A DNA stretch of 57,303 bases, taken from DASZHA01 sp035938265 (lineage in GTDB: Bacteria > Chloroflexota > Dormibacteria > DASZGP01). The translations under genes were made by a program, and so were the position numbers. This document shows positions 1 to 7,332 of this stretch, one piece after another. Numbering within the stretch: the first letter of the stretch is position 1; each line of letters opens with the position of its first letter. Where the stretch lies: contig DASZHA010000073.1 in assembly GCA_035938265.1 (NCBI GenBank), positions 1 to 57,303 on the forward strand, read 5' to 3'. The notes beneath the pieces were generated by a model. The model worked only from the letters and a program-made list of their open reading frames with translations, did not search any database and was not told the origin of the DNA.

Positions 1-230
1 CGGCATGTGGCGCCGATGCCGCCGACCTTGACCCGCCGGCCCGTCCGATCACCGGTGCCTCTATGGGCCTGGGCGCTTCTTCACCGCGCCGATGACACCC
101 GGCCGACGATTGCTCGCGCTACCCGGACTCTGATCGACCACTCCTCGTCCCTTGGCTGGCGGACCCTTCCCTCCGAACCATACTGGCTTCCAACAATCAA
201 GAAGGCTTGACGCCAACCACGCCGCTCCGG
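1..230. other. Window edge, no gene supported
   Basis: Nothing recognisable. The open frames here on both strands are arginine/proline-rich translations without family features, typical of high-GC antisense noise. The stretch may hold the tail of a gene lying outside the window, but I could not identify one. Confidence 0.4.
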
Positions 231-680
231 CTATCCGGCGGAGGTGGACGTCAGTTGTTGTACCATCGCACGTCCGCTGTCCGAGGCCGGGTCGCCGTGG
301 CGATGCACCACCTTCCACTCCCCGCCTTCCCGGCGGAACACGGTGGTGACACGGAGGACGTAGGGCTGCGGCGGAGCGCCCTTCACGGACGCGGTCGTGT
401 GCTCGAGCGCCACGATGTAGGCTAGGTCGCCACTGGCGCCAGCCGCGACGACCTCGTTTTCGTACGCGGTGCAGTTCGACATGGTCGATCCGAGTTGCTC
501 GAAGATCGGCCCGATCTCGGCCCATCCGGTGCCGCCCATCGCGGCCCCGAACAGGGTGACCGGGTCGGTGTGCGACCACATGGCGATCCGGGGACCGGCG
601 TCACCGTTGTGCAGGGCGATCTCCGCCTCGTTCAGCCGCGGCATGGTCGCCCCCAAGAAGTCTTCGACCTCTGCACCCAT
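231..680 (-). CDS. SnoaL-like / NTF2-fold protein
   Basis: Protein of about 149 residues with the pattern of the SnoaL/ketosteroid-isomerase-like NTF2 fold: an N-terminal helix (EVEDFLGATMPRLNEAEIAL), a central part with WSHTDPVTLFGA, and a C-terminal strand pair ending FRREGGEWKVVHRHGD. Such proteins are small cupped binding proteins or isomerases; the WKVVHRH ending is typical of the 'DUF4440/SnoaL_3' type. I chose the ATG at 680 because GGAGGT lies about 7 nt upstream; the frame stays open to 920 but that part runs into the divergent regulator gene. It is divergent from a TetR gene with a 45-54 bp gap, so the regulator probably controls it. Substrate unknown. Confidence 0.8.
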   Translation of the reverse strand: MGAEVEDFLGATMPRLNEAEIALHNGDAGPRIAMWSHTDPVTLFGAAMGGTGWAEIGPIFEQLGSTMSNCTAYENEVVAAGASGDLAYIVALEHTTASVKGAPPQPYVLRVTTVFRREGGEWKVVHRHGDPASDSGRAMVQQLTSTSAG

Positions 681-734
681 TACGATTACCTCCGATACTG
701 CTAGACTTCTTTCAATACTGTAAGGATGTATCCA
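681..734. promoter_or_regulatory. Divergent promoter region with ATACTG direct repeat
   Basis: Short gap between the SnoaL-like gene and the TetR gene. It contains the Shine-Dalgarno GGAGGT of the leftward gene and two copies of ATACTG (695-700 and 715-720) starting exactly 20 bp apart, about two helical turns. This is a possible binding site for the adjacent TetR protein; it is not a palindrome, so the call is tentative. Confidence 0.35.
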
Positions 735-1370
735 ATGATCGGGGAAGTCAAGAGGAGTTACCGCTCCACCCGGCGTCGCGAGCAGGCCGGCGAGACGCGA
801 CACCGGATCGTCCAGGCCGCGTATGAGCTGTTCATCCGCGAGGGTTACGGACGCACCACGATGGCCGAGGTCGCCCGCACCGCGGGCGTTGCGGTCGAAA
901 CCGTGTACGCGGCGTATCACAGCAAGCCCACGCTTCTGCGACAGGTGTTGTCCACCGCAACGCGGGGCGACGAGGGGGACGTCCGGCTCCTCGACCGCCC
1001 GGAGACCCGGGCGGTGCTAGCTGAACCGGACCTCGCCACCCGGCTTCGAGGTCACGCCGTCCTCTACCTGCCGGTGTTCCGGCGCTTGGCCCCGCTGCTC
1101 CGCGCACTGCAGGGAGCAGCGACGAGCGAGTCGGAGGCCGCGGCGATGCTCACCGAGTTCGAGGAGCGGCGACTCGACGCAGCCGGACACTACGCACGGG
1201 CCGCTGCCGAGACCGGCCGACTGGCCGTAAGCGAAGCGGAGTGCCGCGACCTGCTCGCGGCGACGTTGGACGGTGCGCTTTGGCTTCGCCTGGTCGTGGA
1301 GCGCGGCTGGCCCGAGGACCGGTTCGCCGACCTGTTGGGCACGATGTGGGTCGCCGCCTTGGTCCGGTAG
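735..1370 (+). CDS. TetR family transcriptional regulator
   Basis: TetR-type repressor of about 211 residues. The N-terminal helix-turn-helix is clear: RREQAGETRHRIVQAAYELF, then YGRTTMAEVARTAGVAVETVYAAYHSK, the standard TetR recognition-helix pattern. The rest is a helical ligand-binding domain without an assignable ligand. An in-frame ATG at 726 exists, but the AAGG at 721-724 is too close to it and suits the ATG at 735. Divergent from the SnoaL-like gene, whose expression it probably controls together with its own. Confidence 0.85.
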   Translation: MIGEVKRSYRSTRRREQAGETRHRIVQAAYELFIREGYGRTTMAEVARTAGVAVETVYAAYHSKPTLLRQVLSTATRGDEGDVRLLDRPETRAVLAEPDLATRLRGHAVLYLPVFRRLAPLLRALQGAATSESEAAAMLTEFEERRLDAAGHYARAAAETGRLAVSEAECRDLLAATLDGALWLRLVVERGWPEDRFADLLGTMWVAALVR

Positions 1371-1477
1371 GGTCCGCGGACGTTCCCGGAAGCGGGCGAG
1401 AGCGAACCCAGGCGCTTCTGGGGTCCGCTGACCTAGTTCGACCTGAAGATGCCCACTGTCGGTCGGACAATTTGTGC

Positions 1478-3214
1478 ATGAGTTCGCGTTCCCCGATCGA
1501 ACCTCCTATCGACAAACCCGACCTTCGCCCTCTGCTCGGGGAATCGCAACTGAAGGCTCTTCGGCGTTATGGCACCGAACACCACGTTTTGAACGATGAG
1601 ATTCTGATCGCGGACGGCGACCCCAGCTACGACATGATTGTGTTGCTCGACGGCCACATCAATATCGTCGATCGCTACGGCCACCAAGACGAGTTCGTGG
1701 TCAACACGTATGGGCCACGCGAATTCATTGGCGAGATGAGCCTCCTCACCGGTCAGAGCCCGTACGTGACCGCCGTCGCTATTTCCGACGGCAGAATCCT
1801 GCGAATCTCCCCCCCACAAGTCAGGGTGATCATGTCCGAAGAGCCCGACCTGAGTGATCTGATCCTGCGGGCATTCCTTCTGAGGCACTCCCGGCTCACC
1901 AGCCTTGGCTCGGGGCCGGTCCTCGTAGGCTCGCGATTTGACGCCGACACCCACAGGCTCCTGGAGGTGCTCGCGCGCAACCGATTGTCGTCCCGGTGGT
2001 TGGACCTGGAAGGCTCGCCCGAGACGGAGGCCGTGCTTCGCGAGGTCGAAGTGCCGGTCGATGAGCTGCCGATCGTCATCCTTCCGGGCGGTTCGCTGCT
2101 CCGCAATCCGAGCAACCTGGCCCTCCTCACGGCTCTCGGACTGGCCGAGCCACCCGTTGAAGACGAGTCTGATATGTGTGATCTCCTTGTTATCGGCGCG
2201 GGCCCGGCCGGTCTATCCGCCGCCGTCTACGGAGCATCAGAGGGCCTTTCGACAATGCTCGCCGAGAACACCGCTCTGGGAGGCCAGGCGGGCACGTCAA
2301 CTCGGATCGAGAACTATCTGGGCTTTCCCGCCGGCTTGTCGGGCGAAGAGCTCACGGCGCGGGCCGTGCTCCAGGCCCAGAAGTTCGGGGTCCGCATCAA
2401 ATTGGGCACGTCCGCGGTCGAGCTTTCTTCGGGCGCTGGACCTCACCAAGTTCGCTTTGATAATGGCGATACGGTCGCCGCCAGGTCGGTGATCATCGCC
2501 ACCGGTGCGCGCTACAACCGCCTCCAACTGGATCGACTGACCGATTTCGAGGGCGCTGGCGTCTACTACGCGGCAACCCAGATGGAGGCCAAGGCCTGTG
2601 TCGGAGGTCCAGTGGTCGTTGTGGGAGGAGGTAACTCAGCCGGACAGGCGGCCCTGTACCTTGCACGCTCATGCACCGATGTTCGCATCGCCATTCGAGG
2701 TGAGTCACTGGCGCACTCGATGTCGCGATACCTGATCGACCAGATTGAGCGGCACCCCAAGATCCGGGTGTCAACGCGCACGGATGTCACAGGCCTGGTG
2801 GGCGACAAGGCACTCGAGGGTGTCAACCTGCGAGATCAGCAGAGCCTGGAGACCTCCACGATTCCTACCCGCGGTCTATTCGTCTTCATCGGGGCCAACC
2901 CGAGTACTGAATGGCTGAGCGGCCAACTCGCCGCGGACGACCACGGATTTCTGCTGACGGGCGCGGACATCCCCTCCTCCCGCCTCGACGCTAGCGATCA
3001 GCCGCCCCTTGCTCTCGAAACCAGCAGGCCCGGAATCTTCTGCGTCGGCGATGTCCGTAGTCGATCGATCAAGCGAGTCGCGGCGGCCGTTGGCGAGGGG
3101 TCGATGGCCGTACGCCTCATCTTCGAGCGCCTCGAAGCAACGGGTTTGGCGATGGCCAACTCCTCGCCGGCACGGCCCAGCACACAACGAAACTCAAGGG
3201 CGGATGCTTCGTAA
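1478..3214 (+). CDS. Cyclic nucleotide-binding / thioredoxin reductase-like flavoprotein
   Basis: Three-part protein of 578 residues. Residues ~20-135 form a cNMP-binding (CAP_ED) domain with FIGEMSLLTG in the phosphate-binding cassette. Residues ~145-222 look like a small glutaredoxin/thioredoxin-fold linker. Residues ~233-560 are a TrxB-type FAD/NAD(P)H reductase: VIGAGPAGLSAAVYGASEG for FAD, VVGGGNSAGQAALYLA for NAD(P)H, and a C-terminal GIFCVGDVRS motif. At the place of the redox-active CxxC of TrxB (usually SYCAxCDG) this protein reads GVYYAATQME (361-370), so both cysteines are missing. It therefore cannot be a classical thioredoxin reductase; it may pass electrons to another acceptor under cNMP control. 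The ATG at 1478 was chosen because the CNB domain begins just after it; the frame is open upstream to 1241 without domain content. Confidence 0.85.
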   Translation: MSSRSPIEPPIDKPDLRPLLGESQLKALRRYGTEHHVLNDEILIADGDPSYDMIVLLDGHINIVDRYGHQDEFVVNTYGPREFIGEMSLLTGQSPYVTAVAISDGRILRISPPQVRVIMSEEPDLSDLILRAFLLRHSRLTSLGSGPVLVGSRFDADTHRLLEVLARNRLSSRWLDLEGSPETEAVLREVEVPVDELPIVILPGGSLLRNPSNLALLTALGLAEPPVEDESDMCDLLVIGAGPAGLSAAVYGASEGLSTMLAENTALGGQAGTSTRIENYLGFPAGLSGEELTARAVLQAQKFGVRIKLGTSAVELSSGAGPHQVRFDNGDTVAARSVIIATGARYNRLQLDRLTDFEGAGVYYAATQMEAKACVGGPVVVVGGGNSAGQAALYLARSCTDVRIAIRGESLAHSMSRYLIDQIERHPKIRVSTRTDVTGLVGDKALEGVNLRDQQSLETSTIPTRGLFVFIGANPSTEWLSGQLAADDHGFLLTGADIPSSRLDASDQPPLALETSRPGIFCVGDVRSRSIKRVAAAVGEGSMAVRLIFERLEATGLAMANSSPARPSTQRNSRADAS

Positions 3215-3264
3215 CCGGACGTAAGCAGGGGATCATCCAAGGCTGGTTTGAAAGCGGCGCGCAG

Positions 3265-3284
3265 AAATCGACCAAACGGTGGAT
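3265..3284. promoter_or_regulatory. Palindromic element, copy 1 (upstream of His-repeat protein)
   Basis: AAATCGACCAAACGGTGGAT contains a dyad ATCGACC-N4-GGTGGAT (one mismatch between arms). An almost identical copy (18 of 20 bases) lies at 3876-3895, upstream of the next exported-protein gene. It sits 62 bp upstream of the start codon at 3346, a normal place for an operator or promoter element. The binding protein is unknown. Confidence 0.55.
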
Positions 3285-3345
3285 TCTGCCAGCGCTTTGC
3301 CTCTCTACGCTGAACCCGGTCGTTACAACCAAATGGAGGTCAGAC

Positions 3346-3663
3346 ATGCAAGCTCGACTGCAGACCAATCGATTCCCGAGTTTTCTCGCAGTATTGCTAT
3401 TCGCTGTGGTAGCGGCAGGGCTGCTTGGCGGCGCGCTGGGATACACCCTTCGTACGCCGGTCGCCGGCTCCGGGCCGTCGCAGGCGACCAACCAGCAAGC
3501 CGATAACTCGGCTGCCAAGTCCAACGTCACGCTGCCCGCTGCCGGTCCACCGTTGGCGCACGAGGACTCCCATGTCCCGGCCCAGGTCGTTCCCTCGCTT
3601 GCGCACGAGGAGTCACACCTGCCAGGACCCGCGCCGGTGCACGAGGACTCGCATTTGCCGTGA
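3346..3663 (+). CDS. Small membrane-anchored protein with HE(D/E)SH repeats
   Basis: Protein of 105 residues. Residues 13-34 form one hydrophobic segment (FLAVLLFAVVAAGLLGGALG), a membrane anchor or uncleaved signal; the remainder is predicted outside. The C-terminal third carries three copies of an octapeptide, AHEDSHVP (71-78), AHEESHLP (86-93) and VHEDSHLP (98-105), the last ending exactly at the C-terminus. The repeats place two His and two acidic residues in each unit, which suggests metal or proton binding; this is inference. GGAGGT six nt before the ATG fixes the start. A hairpin with a T-rich tail follows at 3698. I know no family for it. Confidence 0.75.
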   Translation: MQARLQTNRFPSFLAVLLFAVVAAGLLGGALGYTLRTPVAGSGPSQATNQQADNSAAKSNVTLPAAGPPLAHEDSHVPAQVVPSLAHEESHLPGPAPVHEDSHLP

Positions 3664-3697
3664 CCATCCGGCCGCGGCCCGATGGGTCCCTTCGAGG

Positions 3698-3732
3698 GCG
3701 GAGCCACCGAGAGCTCCGCTCTCTTTCTTTGT
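3698..3732 (+). terminator. Intrinsic-type terminator
   Basis: Perfect 7-bp stem GCGGAGC (3698-3704) / GCTCCGC (3713-3719) with an 8-nt loop, followed by a T-rich run TCTCTTTCTTTGT. It lies 35 bp after the stop of the His-repeat protein gene and probably ends its transcript. Confidence 0.6.
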
Positions 3733-3780
3733 GCGGGCGTCTCGTCTTCTTGCCGGGGAGGGTGGGCTCGTCCGAACGAC

Positions 3781-3849
3781 CGGCCCTCGCGGCTCAACTT
3801 CAAAGACAGCGAGGGGAACCTCCTCAGCGTGATCCAGATGATGGGCTAA
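3781..3849 (+). pseudogene. Remnant of a VOC (glyoxalase-like) gene, C-terminus only
   Basis: In one frame this stretch reads RPSRLNFKDSEGNLLSVIQM followed by MG and a stop. FKDSEGNL is the closing motif of vicinal-oxygen-chelate/glyoxalase-like proteins; the intact VOC protein encoded at 15135-15509 ends WFKDSEGNLIGLMQTG. Upstream the similarity stops and the frame closes at 3661, so about 80% of the gene is gone. It is the trace of a deleted gene rather than a coding sequence. Confidence 0.6.
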
Positions 3850-3875
3850 TGCTCGCCCGGGCACGCGCTTTGTAT

Positions 3876-3895
3876 AAATCGACCAAAAGGTTGAT
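3876..3895. promoter_or_regulatory. Palindromic element, copy 2 (upstream of secreted protein)
   Basis: AAATCGACCAAAAGGTTGAT, the second copy of the element at 3265-3284, with dyad ATCGACC-N4-GGTTGAT. It overlaps a TATAAA hexamer at 3874-3879 that could be a -10 box, and lies 83 bp before the start at 3979. Its pairing with copy 1 suggests that the two exported-protein genes are co-regulated. Confidence 0.55.
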
Positions 3896-3978
3896 GCCTG
3901 CGGGTCGTCCTCTCGGTACGTTGTCGGTATCCCTGCAGCATCCGCAGGGATTCCGATGGAGTTGTGGAGAGTACGGAA

Positions 3979-4458
3979 ATGATCAGAAGGATCTTTGCCT
4001 CGGTGGCGCTTCTCGCCCTCGGAACGCTCGGGCTCAGCGCGAACCCTGTCTCAGCAGCCGGCGTTCAGGTCCCCTTCAACGCAAGCTTGACCGGTAGGTC
4101 CACGGTGACCGGCCCGACCACCTTCGCGTGGGCGGGGTCAGGCTGGGCCACGGACATGGGCTCTGTCACGAACCGGGGAACCATCACCATCACGGGCGTG
4201 GACCTCAGCTGCCTCGGCGGCCTTTCAAACGTCAATACTCAAACGCTGACCGCCACCAGCGGTGACACTCTCACGATCACCAGCCAGGACGTGGGGTGCC
4301 CAGCGGGCGTCCTCACCTTCCACGGCACCGGCCACTGGACCGTGACCGGCGGAACGGGACGATTCCGGGACGCTACCGGCGCCGGATCGGCGCACGGAGG
4401 CTTGGATATGGTTGCGGGCACCTTCAACATGATTGTGACCGGCACCCTGGCCCCGTAG
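3979..4458 (+). CDS. Secreted beta-rich protein of unknown function
   Basis: Protein of 159 residues with a classical signal peptide: MIRRIF, hydrophobic ASVALLALGTLGLSAN, and an Ala-rich cleavage region (PVSAAG). The mature part is rich in Gly, Thr and Ser with alternating hydrophobics (GTITITGVDLSCLGG, FHGTGHWTVTGGTGRFRDAT), as in secreted beta-barrel or allene-oxide-cyclase-like folds; the motif GGTGRF-x-(G/D)ATG near the C-terminus is frequent in those. Two cysteines (in DLSCLGG and DVGCPAG) could form a disulfide. A GTG at 3964 is possible, but the ATG at 3979 gives the better signal peptide and has GGAGA upstream. Function unknown. Confidence 0.7.
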   Translation: MIRRIFASVALLALGTLGLSANPVSAAGVQVPFNASLTGRSTVTGPTTFAWAGSGWATDMGSVTNRGTITITGVDLSCLGGLSNVNTQTLTATSGDTLTITSQDVGCPAGVLTFHGTGHWTVTGGTGRFRDATGAGSAHGGLDMVAGTFNMIVTGTLAP

Positions 4459-4468
4459 ATCCTCGCGG

Positions 4469-5308
4469 CTAGTGGTCCCCCTCGCGATGGTGATGCTCGG
4501 CCAGTTGCCGCAGAATCTCCGGATCGACATCCTCCGGGGCAACCGCGACGACGCGACAATCGGTCACCGCGGTCAGCGTTGACGTACGACTGCCGGCCTT
4601 CAACTCGTGTCGTTCTCCGACCGCGAAACCTGGGCCTTGAAGCACAAGCACCGTGACGGGGACCGTCGATTTCTGCAGCCCAGCATCGACCACCGCGCGC
4701 TCGCCAACCACCGATCCGGGCCCCAGCTCGGCGAGGACCTTGTCCTCCACCTTTACCGATAGGCGGCCGTCGAGCAGAACAAACAGAGCCTTGCCTTGTT
4801 CCCCTTCGTGCACCAGCACCACACCAGCCTTGACCTTACGGACCTTGGGACGCTTACCCCTTTGCAAGATCCGACCGGCAAGCTCGTTCTCGACCTCGGT
4901 CTGCAGCTCGTCGTCTTCCTCGTCCATGTTTCTCACCTCCTGCACTGACTCTATGGCGTCCAGCTCCAGGGCCTGCTTGATGTAGTAGCGAAGGACATCC
5001 TTGTCGACGCTGTCAGCCCGCCTCAGCTTGAGGTGCCGCGCGTGCTTCCCCGACCCGCGGAGGCGGTCGAACTTATCCTCAAGGCTGGTCCCGGCGCGGA
5101 AGCTGAAGGTGATGTGCTTCTTGCTCTGGATAATCCAGGCGAAAATGTGCTGCCTGGCTTTGAAGACCGGCATGTCATAGCTGACGACCTCTTCAGCGTG
5201 GGGAGCGCACTCACGAACCAGGTCCCGCAGCATGGCGACGGTCTCCCGGTGCTCGGGAAGGACCCTGGCGCTGACCCATTCATCCACCGTCATGGTCATC
5301 TCGCGCAT
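4469..5308 (-). CDS. DUF1801 - cyclic nucleotide-binding domain fusion
   Basis: 279-residue protein. Residues ~8-120 match the DUF1801 / YdhG-like fold (VDEWVSARVLPEHRETVAML, EEVVSYDMPVFKARQHIFAW, ITFSFRAGTSLEDK). Residues ~150-279 form a cNMP-binding-like beta-roll (VLVHEGEQGKALFVLLDGRL, LGPGSVVGERAVVD); the cassette has VVGERA where cAMP binders usually have FGE.AL...R, so ligand binding is uncertain. A perfect AGGAGGT lies 7 nt before an in-frame ATG at 4927 (residue 128), exactly at the domain border. The same frame may thus give both the fusion and a 152-residue CNB-only protein; alternatively these are two genes whose stop was lost. Divergent from the reductase gene at 5344. Confidence 0.75.
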   Translation of the reverse strand: MREMTMTVDEWVSARVLPEHRETVAMLRDLVRECAPHAEEVVSYDMPVFKARQHIFAWIIQSKKHITFSFRAGTSLEDKFDRLRGSGKHARHLKLRRADSVDKDVLRYYIKQALELDAIESVQEVRNMDEEDDELQTEVENELAGRILQRGKRPKVRKVKAGVVLVHEGEQGKALFVLLDGRLSVKVEDKVLAELGPGSVVGERAVVDAGLQKSTVPVTVLVLQGPGFAVGERHELKAGSRTSTLTAVTDCRVVAVAPEDVDPEILRQLAEHHHREGDH

Positions 5309-5343
5309 CAGCCTACACTCGACCGACCTGGAGGGAAAAAATC

Positions 5344-5991
5344 ATGCCGAAGCTGCGCGTACACAACATGGCGATGTCGCTGGACGGGTATGTCGCCGGA
5401 CCGAACCAGACCATCGACAACCCCCTTGGCGTCGGCGGGTCCCGGCTTCATGAATGGGTCTTTGAGACCCGCTCCGGCCGCCAGATGGAGGGCCGGGAGG
5501 GAGGCGACACGGGCGTCGACGACGACTTCATGGCGCGTGGTAACGCGGGCATTGGCGCCACCATCATGGGTCGCAACATGTTCGGCCCCATCCGCGGAGA
5601 CTGGGGCGGCGAGGAATGGACCGGCTGGTGGGGCGACGACCCGCCGTACCACCACCCTGTGTTCGTGCTCACCCATCACCCGCGGCCGCCAATCAAGATG
5701 CAGGGCGGTACAACCTTCAACTTCGTCGATGCGGGGATCGAGGCCGCGCTCGGTCAGGCGTTCGAGGCCGCCGACGGAAGGGATGTCAGGCTCGGCGGTG
5801 GCGCCTCCGCAGTCCAGCAGTACCTCCAAGCCGGCCTGGTCGACGAGATGCACGTGGCGATCGTGCCGGTCCTACTAGGGAGCGGCGAACGCCTCTTCGA
5901 CCACCTCCCCGGCGGCCTGGACGGCTACGAGATCGTGGAGTTTGTGAGCTCGCCTGCCGTGGCCCACGTCCGCTTCGCTCGGACCGCCTAG
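5344..5991 (+). CDS. Dihydrofolate reductase-like (RibD C-terminal domain) protein
   Basis: 215-residue protein of the RibD_C / YyaP-YwjB family: it opens RVHNMAMSLDGYVAGPNQ, has the nucleotide-binding strand-turn ATIMGRNMFGPIRG, GGASAVQQYLQAGLVDEMHV and a C-terminal VPVLLGSGERLFD. These are small NADPH-dependent reductases related to bacterial DHFR; the substrate of this branch is generally unknown. GGAGGG lies 9 nt before the ATG. The 3' end overlaps the convergent membrane protein gene by 4 nt. Confidence 0.85.
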   Translation: MPKLRVHNMAMSLDGYVAGPNQTIDNPLGVGGSRLHEWVFETRSGRQMEGREGGDTGVDDDFMARGNAGIGATIMGRNMFGPIRGDWGGEEWTGWWGDDPPYHHPVFVLTHHPRPPIKMQGGTTFNFVDAGIEAALGQAFEAADGRDVRLGGGASAVQQYLQAGLVDEMHVAIVPVLLGSGERLFDHLPGGLDGYEIVEFVSSPAVAHVRFARTA

Positions 5992-6695
5992 CCGGGCTGG
6001 GCGGGGAAGGCCGGGGTGACCTCGGTTACGAACTTGATGAAATTGCGCCGCGCCAGCCAAAACTGCGCCACCGCCAGCAGGAAGAAAAACGCGACGCCTA
6101 TCGCCACCGCGCCAGGGGTTGAGACGCCGACCCAAGCGCCAATGAGGGATGCCCACACGCCGGCGACCACTGAGACGATGACGCCAATCATCAGCGGCAG
6201 GGTCTGAAACCCGTGAAGCAAATCCAAGATCGAGAATCCCCCCCGGGGCATGTTGACCCCAAGGGTTAGCATGATGCCGCGCTGGTCATCGTGGCTCGCC
6301 GTCATGAAGTACGGCTCGAGCTCCGGGTGCAGCTCCAGGTAGGCGCGACGGAGCCGGTTCATCCCCATCACCCAGCGAGCATCCTCGCGGTTCAGGGTCG
6401 ACAGCCGGCCGACGGTTGCCAGGCCGATGAACAGCACCACCGACAGGATCAGGACGGCGGCGATGTTGAATGCCTCGTGAAAGTTGTCCACCTGCGCCAG
6501 GAATGCCAGCGCAACCACGGCCGCGGACAGCACCGACAGAAACATCGTCACCCGGCTGAGCGATTCGGTGTAGGTCAACGAGCGCGTCGCCAGGAGACTC
6601 CAGTGCTCGGTCGCTAGGATCTGCAGCGCAGTCGCCGATGTATCCCCACGCGCGGGCTGGGCATGTTCTCCGCCCGCTTGTTCGCCAGAGATCAC
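5988..6695 (-). CDS. Membrane protein of unknown function, four predicted TM helices
   Basis: 235 residues. A cytoplasmic N-terminus (~45 residues) is followed by two hydrophobic helices (MFLSVLSAAVVALAFLAQV; IAAVLILSVVLFIGLATVG), a ~60-residue loop with NREDARWVMGMNRLRRAYLE, and two more helices (LPLMIGVIVSVVAGVWASLI; AVAIGVAFFFLLAVAQFWLA). The RLRRAYLELHPELEPYF loop recurs in uncharacterised bacterial membrane proteins. GTG start chosen from the frame; a weak GGTGGGA lies upstream. No function can be given. Confidence 0.7.
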   Translation of the reverse strand: MISGEQAGGEHAQPARGDTSATALQILATEHWSLLATRSLTYTESLSRVTMFLSVLSAAVVALAFLAQVDNFHEAFNIAAVLILSVVLFIGLATVGRLSTLNREDARWVMGMNRLRRAYLELHPELEPYFMTASHDDQRGIMLTLGVNMPRGGFSILDLLHGFQTLPLMIGVIVSVVAGVWASLIGAWVGVSTPGAVAIGVAFFFLLAVAQFWLARRNFIKFVTEVTPAFPAQPG

Positions 6696-6789
6696 ATGCG
6701 CAGACTATCCCACCAGAAGAAATTGGGCGGGCAAGACGATGTCCTCGGCCCCGCCCGATGGCGCCTCAGGCGGGGCGACGGACGGGGGT

Positions 6790-7260
6790 TCAGACCAGGA
6801 TCTCGCCCCCGAACTGGGCCACGATCTGATTCAGCCGAGCGATGTCGGGCATCTCGTCCGACGGCGGGGGAACCGTCCGAGTCGGGGCGGGCTCGCTGGT
6901 TGCCATGATCAGGTCTTCAAAGCCGCCCGGGGTCAGGAGGAACAGCACGCGGCAGCCGGCATCACCCGCGCTGAAGCCGTGGGGAATGTCGCGTGGCCCA
7001 AAAGCGTAGCCACCCGCTTCCAGGTGGGTGTGAACGCCACCTATCTCGAGGTCCATGTCGCCCTCCAGCACCCAGAACGCCTCGTCCTCGTTGTGGTGGA
7101 CGTGCCGCACCCCCTGGTAATTAGGACTGACTGTTATCTCGACAAGGGTGAACTGGCCGCCGGTCTCCGCCGCGGTCGCCTTGATCTCCGCCAGCGATCC
7201 GAACCACCAACGCGCTTCGCCCGCTCCCCTGGCCACGGTCGCCGCTTCCAATACCTGCAT
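6790..7260 (-). CDS. Cupin domain protein (quercetinase-like)
   Basis: 156-residue single-domain cupin. Motif 1 is GVRHVHHNEDEAFWVLEGDM with the metal-binding H-x-H and Glu, motif 2 is AGGYAFGPRDIPHGF with the third His. Such proteins bind Fe, Mn or Ni and may be dioxygenases, isomerases or sensors. Start: ATG at 7260 with AGGAGG about 7 nt upstream; the open frame to 7365 overlaps the promoter. Divergent from a TetR gene, with a strong promoter and symmetric sites between them (7292-7387). Regulation by that repressor is very likely. Confidence 0.85.
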   Translation of the reverse strand: MQVLEAATVARGAGEARWWFGSLAEIKATAAETGGQFTLVEITVSPNYQGVRHVHHNEDEAFWVLEGDMDLEIGGVHTHLEAGGYAFGPRDIPHGFSAGDAGCRVLFLLTPGGFEDLIMATSEPAPTRTVPPPSDEMPDIARLNQIVAQFGGEILV

Positions 7261-7291
7261 AGCCTGCCTCCTCTCCATCGCTGCCGTGGCC

Positions 7292-7307
7292 GCGGACCGG
7301 GGTCCGC
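7292..7307. promoter_or_regulatory. Perfect hairpin in the cupin leader
   Basis: GCGGACC-GG-GGTCCGC, a perfect 7-bp inverted repeat with a 2-nt spacer, lying between the predicted promoter of the cupin gene and its start codon. It could be a second operator or a leader hairpin. The 2-nt loop makes a DNA site more likely than an RNA stem. Confidence 0.4.
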
Positions 7308-7332
7308 TGTGAACCAGTTTCGCGTGTCGGAG

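Noticed and set aside
61..579. Long minus-strand open frame at the left edge
   Set aside because: Arg/Pro/Gly-rich composition without motifs; it is antisense and out of frame to the SnoaL-like gene.
1371..1477. GTCCGCGGAC palindrome and a direct repeat GGTCCGC(G/T)GAC (1371 and 1422)
   Set aside because: Such GC-rich 10-mers are expected by chance at this GC content; the position behind the TetR gene gives no functional hint.
3660..4097. Open frame after the His-repeat gene
   Set aside because: Begins at the stop of that gene, has no Shine-Dalgarno or family motif, and runs across the terminator, the VOC remnant and the signal peptide region of the next gene in another frame.
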